This document shows positions 26,912 through 36,418 of a stretch of 64,000 nucleotides of DNA, piece by piece; the stretch's first letter is position 1; every line of letters starts with the position of its first letter. A model generated the notes under the pieces. That model saw nothing but the letters and a program-made list of their open reading frames with translations. It had not been told where the DNA came from and did no database searches. A program made the position numbers and the translations under genes. This DNA is from Myroides oncorhynchi. GTDB lineage: Bacteria > Bacteroidota > Bacteroidia > Flavobacteriales > Flavobacteriaceae. Where the stretch lies: NCBI RefSeq assembly GCF_020905415.1, contig NZ_JAJJMP010000001.1, positions 1,623,501 through 1,687,500 of the forward strand, read 5' to 3'.

Positions 26912-27388
26912 AATAGCTGTTATCTTAATGTGATTATTTAAAAAGACATTTGAGATAAAATGCACAGGATAATCCTTAAATAGCAGGATATCCTGCCGCT
27001 TATATAAATAACAAATTATGAAATCTATTCTTTTAGGAATATATCTGTAGAGAAGAGGGGGGACACGCCTTTTCTTGTGGTTTACTTGCACTTTTTTTGC
27101 ACCTTTCTTGGTGAAAAACCTCTTCTTGGCAAGTAAATCCCTAGGAACCCGCTAACACTCCCCTAGAAAGCGCAAGCCAAACGCTATTTTGTCGTTCATA
27201 AACATTTTTGACTCAATTTAGAGAAAATAAGATAAAGAAGTATTTTAGACTAATTATATGTTCCTTAGCTAATAATTAAATTTAAGTACAATAATAAGCT
27301 TTTTTAAGCGCACTGAAGTGTGTGTGTTGATATTTTTATAAAAGGAATATTCTTAGTGTGAACATTCCTTTTATAAAAATATCAATAA
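26912..27388. other. gene-poor region with palindromes and a GC-richer segment
   Basis: No gene is supported. The stretch holds two palindromes of the AGGAT/ATCCT type (26966-26976 and 26983-26996), a more GC-rich block at about 27050-27190 with nested hairpins (TTTACTTGC/GCAAGTAAA enclosing CACC/GGTG), and a 22-bp inverted repeat at 27327-27385. It may encode a structured RNA, but I cannot name one. Confidence 0.45.
27327..27385 (-). terminator. perfect 22-bp inverted repeat, probable terminator
   Basis: The arms 27327-27348 and 27364-27385 are exact complements around a 15-base loop, and the right arm ends four bases before the stop codon region of the permease gene on the minus strand. 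There is no T-run, so termination would rest on the very long AT-rich stem. Confidence 0.65.
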
Positions 27389-28474
27389 TTATTTTCTTAC
27401 GTCTAGTGCGTCTCTAAGAGCATTTCCTATTAACATAAAACTTATTACTAGAATAAACATAGCGAAACCTGGTAAAAGGGCTAGATATGGTTTACCTAAT
27501 AGTATGTAATTATAGTTTTCTTTAATCATGGCTCCCCAGCTTGGAGTAGGTACTTGTGTTCCTAATCCTAAGAAGCTCAAGCCACTTTCGACTAGTATTG
27601 CTGAAGCAAAATTAGCTGCTGATATTACAATAACAGGAGCCATACAGTTAGGAAGGATATGTTTAGTGATAATTCTAAAGTTAGAATAGCCTAAAGCATG
27701 TGCTGCTGTAACATATTGTTGTTCTTTTACACTGATTACTTGACCTCTTACTACACGTGCGACTTCTACCCACATGGTTAGTCCTACAGCAATGAATACT
27801 TGCCAGAAGCCTTTTCCTAACGCTAGTGTAATGGCTATTACTAATAGGAGAGTTGGTATAGACCAAAACACATTAATTAACCATAGAATAAAGGCGTCTA
27901 TTCTACCACCAAAGTAGCCTGCTATTGCCCCTAATGTTATTCCTATAGCAAGTGATATCATTACAGCTACAAAGCCGATAGATAATGATACACGTGCCCC
28001 TATAACTAGGCGACTTAGATAATCTCTTCCTTGGTTATCTGTCCCTAACCAGTATTTTTTCTCTTTAATGATATTAGATTCTTTAGTATTGCCAAATTGA
28101 CTTAAGGCAATTTTCTTCACATCTTCTAATTGCGGTTGGCTACTATAGTTTATATAATAAATAGTGTCATTCTCTATCTTGTAGGTTGAGATAGGTATAA
28201 ACTTAGTAGCTTCTTCCTTTCCGAACCATAGTTCACTCCACGTCCTATTAATAGTAGTTGGCATAACTATAGAAGTAACTTTGAAACCAGGAGACTGTGA
28301 TCGGAGTGCTAGATCTCCTGCATTTGCATTCTTAGAATCGTCAGGTATGAAGTAGTAGGCAAATGTAGCAATTACAGTCATACAGATTATTATCCAAAAA
28401 CACAAAACGCCCCAAAAATCTTTTTTGAATCTTTGGAGCGCAATTTGCGTATATGATTTGCTTGAATGAGACAT
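27389..28474 (-). CDS. ABC transporter permease, OppC/DppC type
   Basis: 361 residues. An N-terminal helix (about 20-42) is followed by a periplasmic insert of about 110 residues (43-145), then five helices forming the BPD_transp_1 domain. The permease coupling (EAA-like) motif is YVTAAHALGYSNFRIITKHILPN, and the WLGTDNQGRDYLSRL stretch is the standard OppC segment. It would form the membrane half of a peptide or nickel/oligopeptide importer, but no partner permease, ATPase or binding protein is in the window, so it may work with proteins encoded elsewhere. It lies one base after the protease gene, so the two are co-transcribed. Confidence 0.87.
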   Translation of the reverse strand: MSHSSKSYTQIALQRFKKDFWGVLCFWIIICMTVIATFAYYFIPDDSKNANAGDLALRSQSPGFKVTSIVMPTTINRTWSELWFGKEEATKFIPISTYKIENDTIYYINYSSQPQLEDVKKIALSQFGNTKESNIIKEKKYWLGTDNQGRDYLSRLVIGARVSLSIGFVAVMISLAIGITLGAIAGYFGGRIDAFILWLINVFWSIPTLLLVIAITLALGKGFWQVFIAVGLTMWVEVARVVRGQVISVKEQQYVTAAHALGYSNFRIITKHILPNCMAPVIVISAANFASAILVESGLSFLGLGTQVPTPSWGAMIKENYNYILLGKPYLALLPGFAMFILVISFMLIGNALRDALDVRK

Positions 28475-28475
28475 T

Positions 28476-30710
28476 CTATAATTTAGAATTCAAGGTGTTT
28501 TTATCACCACTTACTTTGTGAATTTTCTTAGTGTCTAAGTCTTTCAAGATTTTAACACCTTCCTCGATGTAGATATCACTGTTTAGCATTTCATGCCAGC
28601 TGTCTCTCTTGCTCTTAAGTAAAGTGTCTTTTTCTATACGTGCTAATTCACTAGGAAGAGAAGAGAATTTAAGACTATTTTTATATTTTGAAATAGCTTT
28701 GAATTTCTTCGCTTTTTCTTCTACTTCTTTTTGTCTGGCTTGATATTTTTCAAGGTTTAAAGAGAATTGCTTTTCGTCTTTTCTTTCGTTAATCCACTTT
28801 GCATTTTCATCTATTAATTTGAACTGCTCGTTAATAGCGATACGCTCTTTACTAGACTTGATTATACTAGAGAAATCATTGTTGTATGGAGTATATACAG
28901 CTCTGTCTATTTTATCCCAAGGCATAGCGTTGTCCATATCTCTCTCTCCCATATCGATATAAGAGTATCTGTCCGGTAATATGATGTCGCTCAATACTCC
29001 TTCACGCTGAGTAGATCCCCCATTAATACGGTAGAACTTCTGTAATGTTACTTTTAGTGCACCTAGATCGCCATAAGGTTGTTTTCTCAATAAGTCGTTT
29101 AGCGTTATTAAGTTTTGAACCGTTCCTTTACCATAAGTGTGTTTACTACCGATTATTACTCCGCGTTTATAATCTTGAATAGCAGCAGCAAATATTTCAG
29201 AAGCAGAAGCAGAGAAGTTATTTACTAGTACTACTAATGGACCTTCCCATACGATAGGCGTATCTTTATCATCTAATACTTTTTGTTTGCCTCTAGAAGA
29301 TTTCACCTGTACTACAGGGCCTTCTTTAGAGAATAGACCTACCATCTTAATAACAGTTTCTAGTGATCCACCACCATTGTTTCTAAGGTCCATGATGATA
29401 CCATCGATATTCTGTTTTTTAAGTTCTTTGATTTCCTTCTCTACGTCAGTAAAAGCATTACGACTATCTTTGTTCTCAAAATCGATGTAAAATTTAGGTA
29501 AGTGTATAATACCATATTTTTTATCGCCATTTTCGATAACGCTAGATTTAGCATACGTCTCTTCCATTTCGATAACTTCACGCATAATAGGCACAACTTT
29601 AATAGTTCCGTCTATTTTTTTCATTGTTAAGTAAACCGTTGTGTTCTTTTTACCTTTAATTAACTTAACTACATTATCAAGGCGCATACCTACTATGTCA
29701 ATAGGTTCTTCATCTTTAGATTGAGCTACTTTAAGAATGATATCTCCTGTCTCAATTTCTTTACCTCTCCATGCTGGACCCCCTGGTACAAGTTCATTGA
29801 TTTCGACTCCTTCAGGTTTCTTTCTTAATACCGCACCTATGCCTTCGAAGCTACCACTCATGCTAGCATCAAACTTCTCTTTGTCCTCTGGAGCAAAGTA
29901 AAATGTATGTGGGTCAAAACGTTCTACAATAGAGTTAAGATAGATAGAGAACCAGTCTTTTCGTTCTAGATCATTTAGTACGTCGAAGTATTCGTCAAGT
30001 GATTTTAAAGCACTCTCACGAGCTTCTTTTTCTAGCTGTTCAAAAGACTTTTTCTCAATAGGTTTTTTGTCTTTTTTCTTTTTGCTATCTTTTTTATCTT
30101 CAGTAATGATAGGGTCACCAAACTCATCAACTTCTTCTTCAACAGTATCTTTACCTTCTTGAATTTTTAGGTTGTCTGTCACTGTAGAAAGTACATTTAG
30201 CTTTAATTGCTTTGCCCAACGTTCTTTTAATTCAGCAGTGTCTTTAGCGTATCCAAGATTATCATAATCAGCGTCGAATGTATCCTCTGACTTGAATTCA
30301 AAAGGCTTGTCTAAAACTTCAGAATAAATTCCTTTAGCTTCTTTCATACGTTGAGTGATACGTTCATAAGTCAAATTAAAAAAAGAAAGTTCTTTTAATT
30401 GTATCATGTCGTCTATCAGATATTCGTATTTAGAGAACTCTTCTATGTCAGACTGCAAGAAATATCTCTTCATTGGGTCTAGTGCCTTCAAGTACTCTTT
30501 ATAGACAGTAGCCGAGAACTTATCATCTATCTTCGCTGGTGAGTAGTGTGTGTTTTCTAATATATACGTTATTAACTCTAATAAGAGTTGGTCTTTCTCA
30601 GGGGTTTCTTTCTCTTGCTTAGGCATAAAACTCCATAGAAGAGCCGACACTCCGATAAGTAGAAGTATAACCTTATAATTTCTTTTCATAAATAGCTTAA
30701 AAGTATTCAT
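28476..30710 (-). CDS. prc: tail-specific protease (C-terminal processing peptidase, S41)
   Basis: 744 residues with an N-terminal signal/anchor (MKRNYKVILLLIGVSALLWSF), so it acts in the periplasm. A DUF3340-like N-terminal region (about 40-240), interrupted by a lysine-rich low-complexity stretch (KKDSKKKKDKKP), is followed by a PDZ domain (about 295-385; GIGAVLRKKPEGVEI, GDIILKVAQ) and the S41 core (GIIMDLRNNGGGSLETVI). The catalytic serine lies in NFSASASEIFAAAI (near 501) and the lysine in the GKGTVQ block that follows. Prc-type proteases trim C-termini of envelope proteins. The permease after it shares the transcript. Confidence 0.93.
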   Translation of the reverse strand: MNTFKLFMKRNYKVILLLIGVSALLWSFMPKQEKETPEKDQLLLELITYILENTHYSPAKIDDKFSATVYKEYLKALDPMKRYFLQSDIEEFSKYEYLIDDMIQLKELSFFNLTYERITQRMKEAKGIYSEVLDKPFEFKSEDTFDADYDNLGYAKDTAELKERWAKQLKLNVLSTVTDNLKIQEGKDTVEEEVDEFGDPIITEDKKDSKKKKDKKPIEKKSFEQLEKEARESALKSLDEYFDVLNDLERKDWFSIYLNSIVERFDPHTFYFAPEDKEKFDASMSGSFEGIGAVLRKKPEGVEINELVPGGPAWRGKEIETGDIILKVAQSKDEEPIDIVGMRLDNVVKLIKGKKNTTVYLTMKKIDGTIKVVPIMREVIEMEETYAKSSVIENGDKKYGIIHLPKFYIDFENKDSRNAFTDVEKEIKELKKQNIDGIIMDLRNNGGGSLETVIKMVGLFSKEGPVVQVKSSRGKQKVLDDKDTPIVWEGPLVVLVNNFSASASEIFAAAIQDYKRGVIIGSKHTYGKGTVQNLITLNDLLRKQPYGDLGALKVTLQKFYRINGGSTQREGVLSDIILPDRYSYIDMGERDMDNAMPWDKIDRAVYTPYNNDFSSIIKSSKERIAINEQFKLIDENAKWINERKDEKQFSLNLEKYQARQKEVEEKAKKFKAISKYKNSLKFSSLPSELARIEKDTLLKSKRDSWHEMLNSDIYIEEGVKILKDLDTKKIHKVSGDKNTLNSKL

Positions 30711-30893
30711 TAATTAGTTTTGAACTAAAGTAGTTAAAAAAGTAGGTATTTGTATAGGCAAGTCGATAATTATTTGTTAAAACACATAATTAGCAAAAAA
30801 AACGCAATTGTTTACTCATGATTAACAGGTAATATTACTGACTAAATGACATATAATCCTTACATTAGCGAATGTAATTAAAAAAAATAAACG

Positions 30894-31661
30894 ATGCAAA
30901 AACCTTTGATACTTGTTACCAATGATGATGGTATAACGGCTCCAGGTATGAGAGCACTTATCAGCGTGATGAAAGAGATTGGAGAAGTAGTAGTAGTGGC
31001 TCCTGATAGTGCACAATCAGGAATGGGGCACGCAGTTACAATAAATAATACTTTGACTTTAGAAAAGGTTAATATAGATCCAGAAATAGAGATTGAATAT
31101 GCGTGTTCAGGTACACCAGTAGACTGTGTGAAAATTGCTCTAGGACAAATATTGGATCGCACACCTGATTTATGTGTTTCGGGTGTAAATCACGGATCAA
31201 ATTCTTCTATTAATGTTATTTATTCAGGAACCATGAGCGCAGCTTTGGAGGCGGGTATGAGTGGTATACCAGCCATAGGGTTCTCCCTATTAGATTTTAG
31301 CTGGAGTGCTGATTTTGAACAAATAAAACCGTATATTAAAAAAATAACGATAGAAGCTTTAAAACACGGTATCCCAAAAGATGTTGTCTTAAATGTAAAC
31401 TTCCCCAAATTATTAACTCAGGATATAAAAGGTATAAAAGTATGTAGACAAGCTAAAGCTACATGGGTAGAGAACTTTGATAAACGTGTAAGTCCTCATG
31501 GCAAAGAGTACTACTGGTTAGTAGGAGAATTCGTCAATCAAGATAAAGGAGAGGATACAGATGAGTGGGCATTGAGAAATGACTATATTTCTATTGTTCC
31601 TGTTCAGTTTGATTTGACAGCACATCAAGTATTAGAAAGAATAAATAGATGGGATCTATAG
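30894..31661 (+). CDS. surE: 5'/3'-nucleotidase SurE
   Basis: 255 residues, the normal SurE length. The signature is TNDDGITAPGM (metal Asp-Asp), SGxNxGxN as SGVNHGSNSSINVIYSGTMSAA, and CSGTPVDCVKIAL. It dephosphorylates nucleoside monophosphates and is often linked with stationary-phase survival. It is the first gene of a unit with a small membrane protein, lpxB and an NlpC/P60 protein: the membrane gene overlaps or starts three bases after its stop. The divergent tail-specific protease shares the upstream region. Confidence 0.95.
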   Translation: MQKPLILVTNDDGITAPGMRALISVMKEIGEVVVVAPDSAQSGMGHAVTINNTLTLEKVNIDPEIEIEYACSGTPVDCVKIALGQILDRTPDLCVSGVNHGSNSSINVIYSGTMSAALEAGMSGIPAIGFSLLDFSWSADFEQIKPYIKKITIEALKHGIPKDVVLNVNFPKLLTQDIKGIKVCRQAKATWVENFDKRVSPHGKEYYWLVGEFVNQDKGEDTDEWALRNDYISIVPVQFDLTAHQVLERINRWDL

Positions 31662-31663
31662 AG

Positions 31664-31942
31664 ATGAAAGATAAAGTACTGAACGTCTCTTTAGGATTTA
31701 TAGCAGGAATTATTGCTACTATCATAGGTATAGAGTTTTATCTTTTGTTATTTACTAATTATGAATTAGTAGGAGACTATGAGTTTATTGCATCTATCGG
31801 ATTGATAGGTAGACTTACAGCAATTGGGAGCCTATTTAATTTGTTATTATTTACTTATTTTATTAATCGCAAGTTAGATTTGTTAGCGATAGGTTGTATT
31901 TTAGCGGTTATAATTTTAACTATAGTAACACAAATAGTGTAG
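31664..31942 (+). CDS. small membrane protein in the surE-lpxB operon
   Basis: 92 residues from the ATG at 31664 (MKDKVLN), or 97 from 31649, which would overlap surE by 13 bases. Three hydrophobic segments fill it: VSLGFIAGIIATIIGIEFYLLLF, the ASIGLIGRLTAIGSLFNLLLFTYF stretch and LLAIGCILAVIILTIVTQIV. It has no known domain. It sits between surE and lpxB with no gap (its stop is directly followed by the lpxB ATG), so it is translationally linked to lpxB. A role in the envelope is guessed from context only. Confidence 0.75.
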   Translation: MKDKVLNVSLGFIAGIIATIIGIEFYLLLFTNYELVGDYEFIASIGLIGRLTAIGSLFNLLLFTYFINRKLDLLAIGCILAVIILTIVTQIV

Positions 31943-33061
31943 ATGAAATATTACATAATAGCAGGTGAAGCGTCGGGAGATTTACATGGATCTAATTTGA
32001 TGCGTTCTTTATATAAAAAAGATCCTGAAGCTAATATCCGTTTTTGGGGTGGAGATTTAATGCAAAATGTGGGAGGTAAACTTGTCAAGCATTATAAGGA
32101 TCTTGCATTCATGGGGTTTGTAGAAGTGGTACAAAATCTAGGCACTATTCTGCGTAATATTAAGCAATGTAAGAAAGATATAGCGACTTTTAAACCCGAT
32201 GTATTGATCTTTATTGATTATCCAGGGTTTAATATGCGTATAGCTAAGTGGGCAAAAAGAATGGGAATACAAACTCATTATTATATCTCTCCTCAAATTT
32301 GGGCTTGGAAAGAGAGTCGTATTAATGATATTAAGCGAGATATTGACTTTATGTATGTTATTCTTCCTTTTGAAAAAGACTTTTATGAAGGTAAGCATAA
32401 CTTCCCCGTTACATTTGTAGGTCATCCATTAATAGATGCTATTGAGAATTATCGTGTTCAAGAACAAATAGACTTTAAGTTAAAGTATAATTTAGACGAG
32501 AGACCAGTGATTGCCCTGCTGCCTGGAAGTAGAAAACAAGAGATAAGTAAGCTATTAAATGAGATGTTATCTGTGGTTCACCACTATCCACAATATCAAT
32601 TTGTCATTGCAGGTGCTCCTGGACAAGAAGCTACTTTTTACGAATCTTTTATAAAAGATCAGAATATTTCATTTGTTTTCAATGAAACGTATGCTTTATT
32701 GAATATTGCGCATGCAGCATTAGTGACATCTGGTACAGCTACCTTAGAGACAGCATTGTTTAATGTTCCACAGGTTGTGTTGTATAAAGGAAACCAGATT
32801 TCATACGAGATAGCAAAGAGAATCATTAAGTTAAAGTATATTTCTTTAGTCAACTTAATTATGGATGATGATGTGGTTGTAGAGCTTATACAAGGTGATT
32901 GTAATGCTAAAAGGATAGAAGAAGAATTCGCAAAAATCATAGAAGGCAAAAAAAGAAATGACATTTTGTTAAAATATAACAAATTAATTCGTAATTTGGG
33001 CGGTGAAGGGGCGAGTGATCATACTGCCACTGAAATAATAAACAATCATGTAAAAAACTAG
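31943..33061 (+). CDS. lpxB: lipid-A-disaccharide synthase
   Basis: 372 residues with the LpxB family pattern: IIAGEASGDLHGSNL at the start, WGGDLMQNVGGKLVKHYKDLAFMGFVEV, DYPGFNMRIAKW, YYISPQIWAWKESR, PFEKDFYEG, FVGHPLIDAI, LLPGSRKQEI and TSGTATLETAL. It joins UDP-diacylglucosamine to lipid X at the inner face of the inner membrane in lipid A synthesis. The ATG directly follows the stop of the preceding gene. The next gene starts 29 bases later. Confidence 0.95.
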   Translation: MKYYIIAGEASGDLHGSNLMRSLYKKDPEANIRFWGGDLMQNVGGKLVKHYKDLAFMGFVEVVQNLGTILRNIKQCKKDIATFKPDVLIFIDYPGFNMRIAKWAKRMGIQTHYYISPQIWAWKESRINDIKRDIDFMYVILPFEKDFYEGKHNFPVTFVGHPLIDAIENYRVQEQIDFKLKYNLDERPVIALLPGSRKQEISKLLNEMLSVVHHYPQYQFVIAGAPGQEATFYESFIKDQNISFVFNETYALLNIAHAALVTSGTATLETALFNVPQVVLYKGNQISYEIAKRIIKLKYISLVNLIMDDDVVVELIQGDCNAKRIEEEFAKIIEGKKRNDILLKYNKLIRNLGGEGASDHTATEIINNHVKN

Positions 33062-33090
33062 ATTACCCAACGACCACCAAAACAGAAATT

Positions 33091-33726
33091 ATGAAGAAGT
33101 TTACATTTTTATTAATCGCCATTCTGGGGCTGACCAGTGTGCAGGCGGTACAAGCAAAACCGAGTAAGTCAAAAACACATAGTGTTGCTAAGAAACCTGT
33201 AAAGAAGAAACCAGTCACAGTTATAGCTGAGAGTAGAAGTGTAGATGCTGACATTCAGAGTGATATAGATGCGCTGTTAGGTACAGATATACCAGAAGAA
33301 AACAGAGCTATTAAGGTTGAGTCAAGTGATTTGACAAGCCAAGTACTTAGCACGGCATTTGATTATCAAGGTGTACGTTATAGATATGGAGGAATGAGTA
33401 GAAGTGGAATAGATTGTTCTGGTTTAGTTTCTAATGCGTTCGGAGACACGAACATTAAACTTCCTCGTAGTTCAAGTGAAATGGCTCAAGTAGGTGAGAC
33501 TGTAAGAAAATCTGAAGCTCAAATAGGAGATTTAATATTCTTTAAAACACGTGGCAATAGGATTAGTCATGTAGGTATTATCACGGAAGTTCTTAGTGAT
33601 GAAATAAAGTTCATTCATTCATCAACGAGTAGAGGGGTAATAGTTTCTTCTACAAAAGAAAATTACTATAGTAGAACATTTGCTCAAATCAATAGAGTTT
33701 TTACTGATACTGAAAGTTTGAACTAA
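33091..33726 (+). CDS. NlpC/P60 (C40) cell-wall peptidase
   Basis: 211 residues with a signal peptide (MKKFTFLLIAILGLTSVQAVQA), a lysine-rich linker, and an NlpC/P60 domain in the C-terminal 115 residues. Catalytic residues are visible: the cysteine in SGIDCSGLVSNAF, the first histidine in RISHVGIITEV, and a polar third position in FIHSSTSRGV. It would cut stem peptides of peptidoglycan in the periplasm. It follows lpxB by 29 bases and is ended by the hairpin at 33766-33812, so it closes this operon. Confidence 0.9.
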   Translation: MKKFTFLLIAILGLTSVQAVQAKPSKSKTHSVAKKPVKKKPVTVIAESRSVDADIQSDIDALLGTDIPEENRAIKVESSDLTSQVLSTAFDYQGVRYRYGGMSRSGIDCSGLVSNAFGDTNIKLPRSSSEMAQVGETVRKSEAQIGDLIFFKTRGNRISHVGIITEVLSDEIKFIHSSTSRGVIVSSTKENYYSRTFAQINRVFTDTESLN

Positions 33727-33765
33727 ACAGTATCAAATATCAAGAGATAGATAGTTCGTCTTAAT

Positions 33766-33812
33766 AAAAAATCTGCTTAAGTTATATAATATAGCTTAAG
33801 CAGATTTTTTTT
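33766..33812 (+). terminator. terminator after the NlpC/P60 gene
   Basis: A perfect 16-bp stem AAAAAATCTGCTTAAG / CTTAAGCAGATTTTTT with a 13-base loop and further T residues. Confidence 0.92.
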
Positions 33813-33902
33813 ATTGTATAGTTGTGAGTTGGCTATATTAAGATAAGGTTATTATTCATAATTTGACAATTAGTGGTAAGCATATTGTTGTTTAGTTTTT
33901 AT

Positions 33903-35930
33903 ATGAAGCCACTTAAAATCTCCTTTCTATTCTATTCAGTATTCTTATTTATAGGAATATATATAGATTATCCTATTCGCTATTGTGTTGCAGTAGGTAT
34001 TATAATTATTTTATTGACAGTACTACTAGGAAGTGCTGTGAAGAAGTTCTTTATCTATCCTACTTTATTTCTATTCTTAAAAGATGTAGCAGTATTTGGA
34101 ATTCTTTTCTTTTTTGTAGGAATTAGTTTTAAAGGTATTGTGGAAGTACAACATAATGAAGTATTAGAGAAGTTGGAAACCTATGTTGTAGAACAAAAGA
34201 AAGTGACGGTAGATGCCGTGATAACTGAAATAGTAAAAACTAAAGAAAGTAAACGTTTTTTGGCTGACTTAGTTAGAGTTAATGATTCACTTATTAATGG
34301 TAAGATTTCACTTTATTTTAATTCTAGTCAATATGAACTAAAAGTAGGTGATGTTATAACGTATTATAGTACTATTAAAAGAATAACTCCTCCTAAGAAT
34401 ATTGGGCAGTTTGATTACCAAAAATATATGAAAGGGAAGGAGGTCTATGTACAGAGTTATGTCAATGAATATGTTTTTATAGGTACAACTTCTAATTGGC
34501 GATCTAAGGTGTTAGATTGGAGAAGAAAACTTATGGAGAAGATTCATGCTCAGGATTCATCGCTCCATGAGCCTTCTAAGGCACTTTTAACGGCTTTATT
34601 GTTAGGAGAGAAATCTTTTATAGAGGATGATAGAATAAGTCAGTTTAAAGAAGTTGGAGTTATGCATGTACTAGCTATCTCAGGTTTGCATGTCGGGCTT
34701 ATCTATTTGGTGCTGGTGAAAGTGTTCTTTTTTATACCTAGACGCTTTAGATGGGCAGTGGTAATAGTTTCTCTATGGCTTTTTGTTTTTATTTCTGGAT
34801 TTTCGCCTTCTGTATTTAGAGCTGTATTTATGTTTAGTATGTTTACTATTTGTAAACTTATAGGAAGAGATCAAACCTTAGAGCACAATATTGGATTAGC
34901 TCTTTTTTTTAGTTTATGTATTTACCCTTATTGGGTATATGATATTGGTTTTCAACTTAGTTATTTAGCTGTTATTAGTATTGTTTATTTTCTTCCTTTG
35001 TTTAAAAACCTTTATGCTAAGAATATAATAATGAAATATATACAAGGGATTCTATATGTTTCGATAAGTGTACAGATTGGTCTTGTGCCACTTCAGTTAT
35101 ATTATTTTCATCAGTTTTCTTTTCTTTTTCTAGTTGCTAATCTTGTGGTAATCCCTTTAATCACTGTGTTAGTTGTTTTAGGGATTGTATATTTAATGTC
35201 ATTAGGAGTTTCTTTTGTCTCTGTTTGGATAGGAAGGATTTTTAATTTTTTTACGGATATTATTTATTTGTGTGTAGAGTATATTAGTAGGAGAGATTAC
35301 TTTTCATTTAACCAAGTTAAACTAAGTGATAGCTTGTTCTCAACTATTATAGGTATTATAGTATTGATGACACTAGCTTACTATCAGAAAAAGGTGAGGT
35401 ATGTAGTAATTGCCCTACTATTATTAGTTGGTTTTCAATTGACGATTTTGTTTCAAGAAGAAAAAACGACCAATATTGATCGAGAAGTAATTGTGCCTTA
35501 TCAATCTTCTAGTAGAAATAGAATGACTGTGTGGCTTAGGGAAGGTCAGGATCTAAATATAATAAGTAATCAATGGGATACAGTGAGTAGATCTATTTAT
35601 GACCTTAATAAGTATAAGGACGAATATGCTATTAGTAAATCGAGATATCATCAAGTAGAAGGAATTATTCCTATGCAGAATAAGACACTATTAATTCTTA
35701 ACTCTGACTATATTGATTATATTTTACCATTTAGTACTGAGATTGTTTTAATAGCACAACATCCTAAGATAAACTTTGAGAGAATGCTTATTATGAACAA
35801 ACCAGAGCTTGTTATTTTTCACAACTCTGTCCCTTTTTGGTTTAAAAAGAAGTGTATCACTCTATGTCTTAAAAATAATATCCCTTTTCACGATATATAT
35901 GAAAAGGGATATTGGTCTTCTTTATTATAG
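33903..35930 (+). CDS. comEC: ComEC/Rec2-family competence protein
   Basis: Multi-pass membrane protein of 675 residues from the ATG at 33903 (MKPLKISFL), or 685 from 33873; the shorter form is a more usual N-terminus. An N-terminal soluble DUF4131-like region (about 95-200; the GQFDYQKYMKGKEVYVQSY stretch) precedes the Competence domain with the signature VMHVLAISGLHVGLIY. ComEC forms the channel for one DNA strand in natural transformation. The C-terminal part (about 540-675) is short and lacks the HXHXDH motif of a metallo-beta-lactamase domain, which is common in Bacteroidota. Whether the cell is competent cannot be told. Confidence 0.88.
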   Translation: MKPLKISFLFYSVFLFIGIYIDYPIRYCVAVGIIIILLTVLLGSAVKKFFIYPTLFLFLKDVAVFGILFFFVGISFKGIVEVQHNEVLEKLETYVVEQKKVTVDAVITEIVKTKESKRFLADLVRVNDSLINGKISLYFNSSQYELKVGDVITYYSTIKRITPPKNIGQFDYQKYMKGKEVYVQSYVNEYVFIGTTSNWRSKVLDWRRKLMEKIHAQDSSLHEPSKALLTALLLGEKSFIEDDRISQFKEVGVMHVLAISGLHVGLIYLVLVKVFFFIPRRFRWAVVIVSLWLFVFISGFSPSVFRAVFMFSMFTICKLIGRDQTLEHNIGLALFFSLCIYPYWVYDIGFQLSYLAVISIVYFLPLFKNLYAKNIIMKYIQGILYVSISVQIGLVPLQLYYFHQFSFLFLVANLVVIPLITVLVVLGIVYLMSLGVSFVSVWIGRIFNFFTDIIYLCVEYISRRDYFSFNQVKLSDSLFSTIIGIIVLMTLAYYQKKVRYVVIALLLLVGFQLTILFQEEKTTNIDREVIVPYQSSSRNRMTVWLREGQDLNIISNQWDTVSRSIYDLNKYKDEYAISKSRYHQVEGIIPMQNKTLLILNSDYIDYILPFSTEIVLIAQHPKINFERMLIMNKPELVIFHNSVPFWFKKKCITLCLKNNIPFHDIYEKGYWSSLL

Positions 35931-35946
35931 TTGAATACAGACTAAG

Positions 35947-36399
35947 TTATATTTTGCTTAATAGCTGTTGAGGAGTCTGATATCCTACGATTACCTTAGG
36001 TGTATCACTTTTAGTGTTGAAGATAATCATAGAAGGATATCCTGGGACTCTTAAGTACATAGTGAAGTCATGTGTAGCATTTCTGCCTTTTCTTTCACTG
36101 TTGTATCCAGGATTAGTGTACTTCGTACCTTTATAGTTTATTTCCTCATTACCCTCAGCATCAAATTTAACTGCATAGTAGTTCTTGTTGATATGCTCGA
36201 TTACTTTAGCATCGCTGAAGGTATTCTGGTCAAGCATTTTACAAGGGCCACACCAATCAGTGAAAGCATCCATAAAGATAGGTTTAGCCTCTTTTTTTTG
36301 TGCGGCTATAGCTTCATTAAATGTCATCCATTTTATTTCTTGAGCATTAGCTGTTAATCCTAAGAAAGTAATGGTAAGTAATAAAAACAGTTTTTTCAT
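35947..36399 (-). CDS. periplasmic thioredoxin-family protein
   Basis: 150 residues with a signal peptide (MKKLFLLLTITFLGLTANAQ) and a thioredoxin domain: FMDAFTDWCGPCKMLDQNTF with an intact WCGPC, YYAVKFDAEGNEE and the cis-proline RVPGYPSMIIF. An insert KGTKYTNPGYNSERKGRNATH lies before the cis-proline. It probably handles disulphides or is part of a DsbD/thioredoxin chain in the periplasm. It contrasts with the cytoplasmic one-cysteine protein at 16260-16553. It lies 19 bases before a POT gene's end on the same strand, but both are separated by too little to judge co-transcription (order: POT gene first). Confidence 0.87.
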   Translation of the reverse strand: MKKLFLLLTITFLGLTANAQEIKWMTFNEAIAAQKKEAKPIFMDAFTDWCGPCKMLDQNTFSDAKVIEHINKNYYAVKFDAEGNEEINYKGTKYTNPGYNSERKGRNATHDFTMYLRVPGYPSMIIFNTKSDTPKVIVGYQTPQQLLSKI

Positions 36400-36418
36400 A
36401 CGTCTTTTAATATTGATG

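Noticed and set aside
26900..27091. 63-codon frame on the minus strand
   Set aside because: Overlaps the end of GH25 and palindromic DNA; no resemblance to any family.
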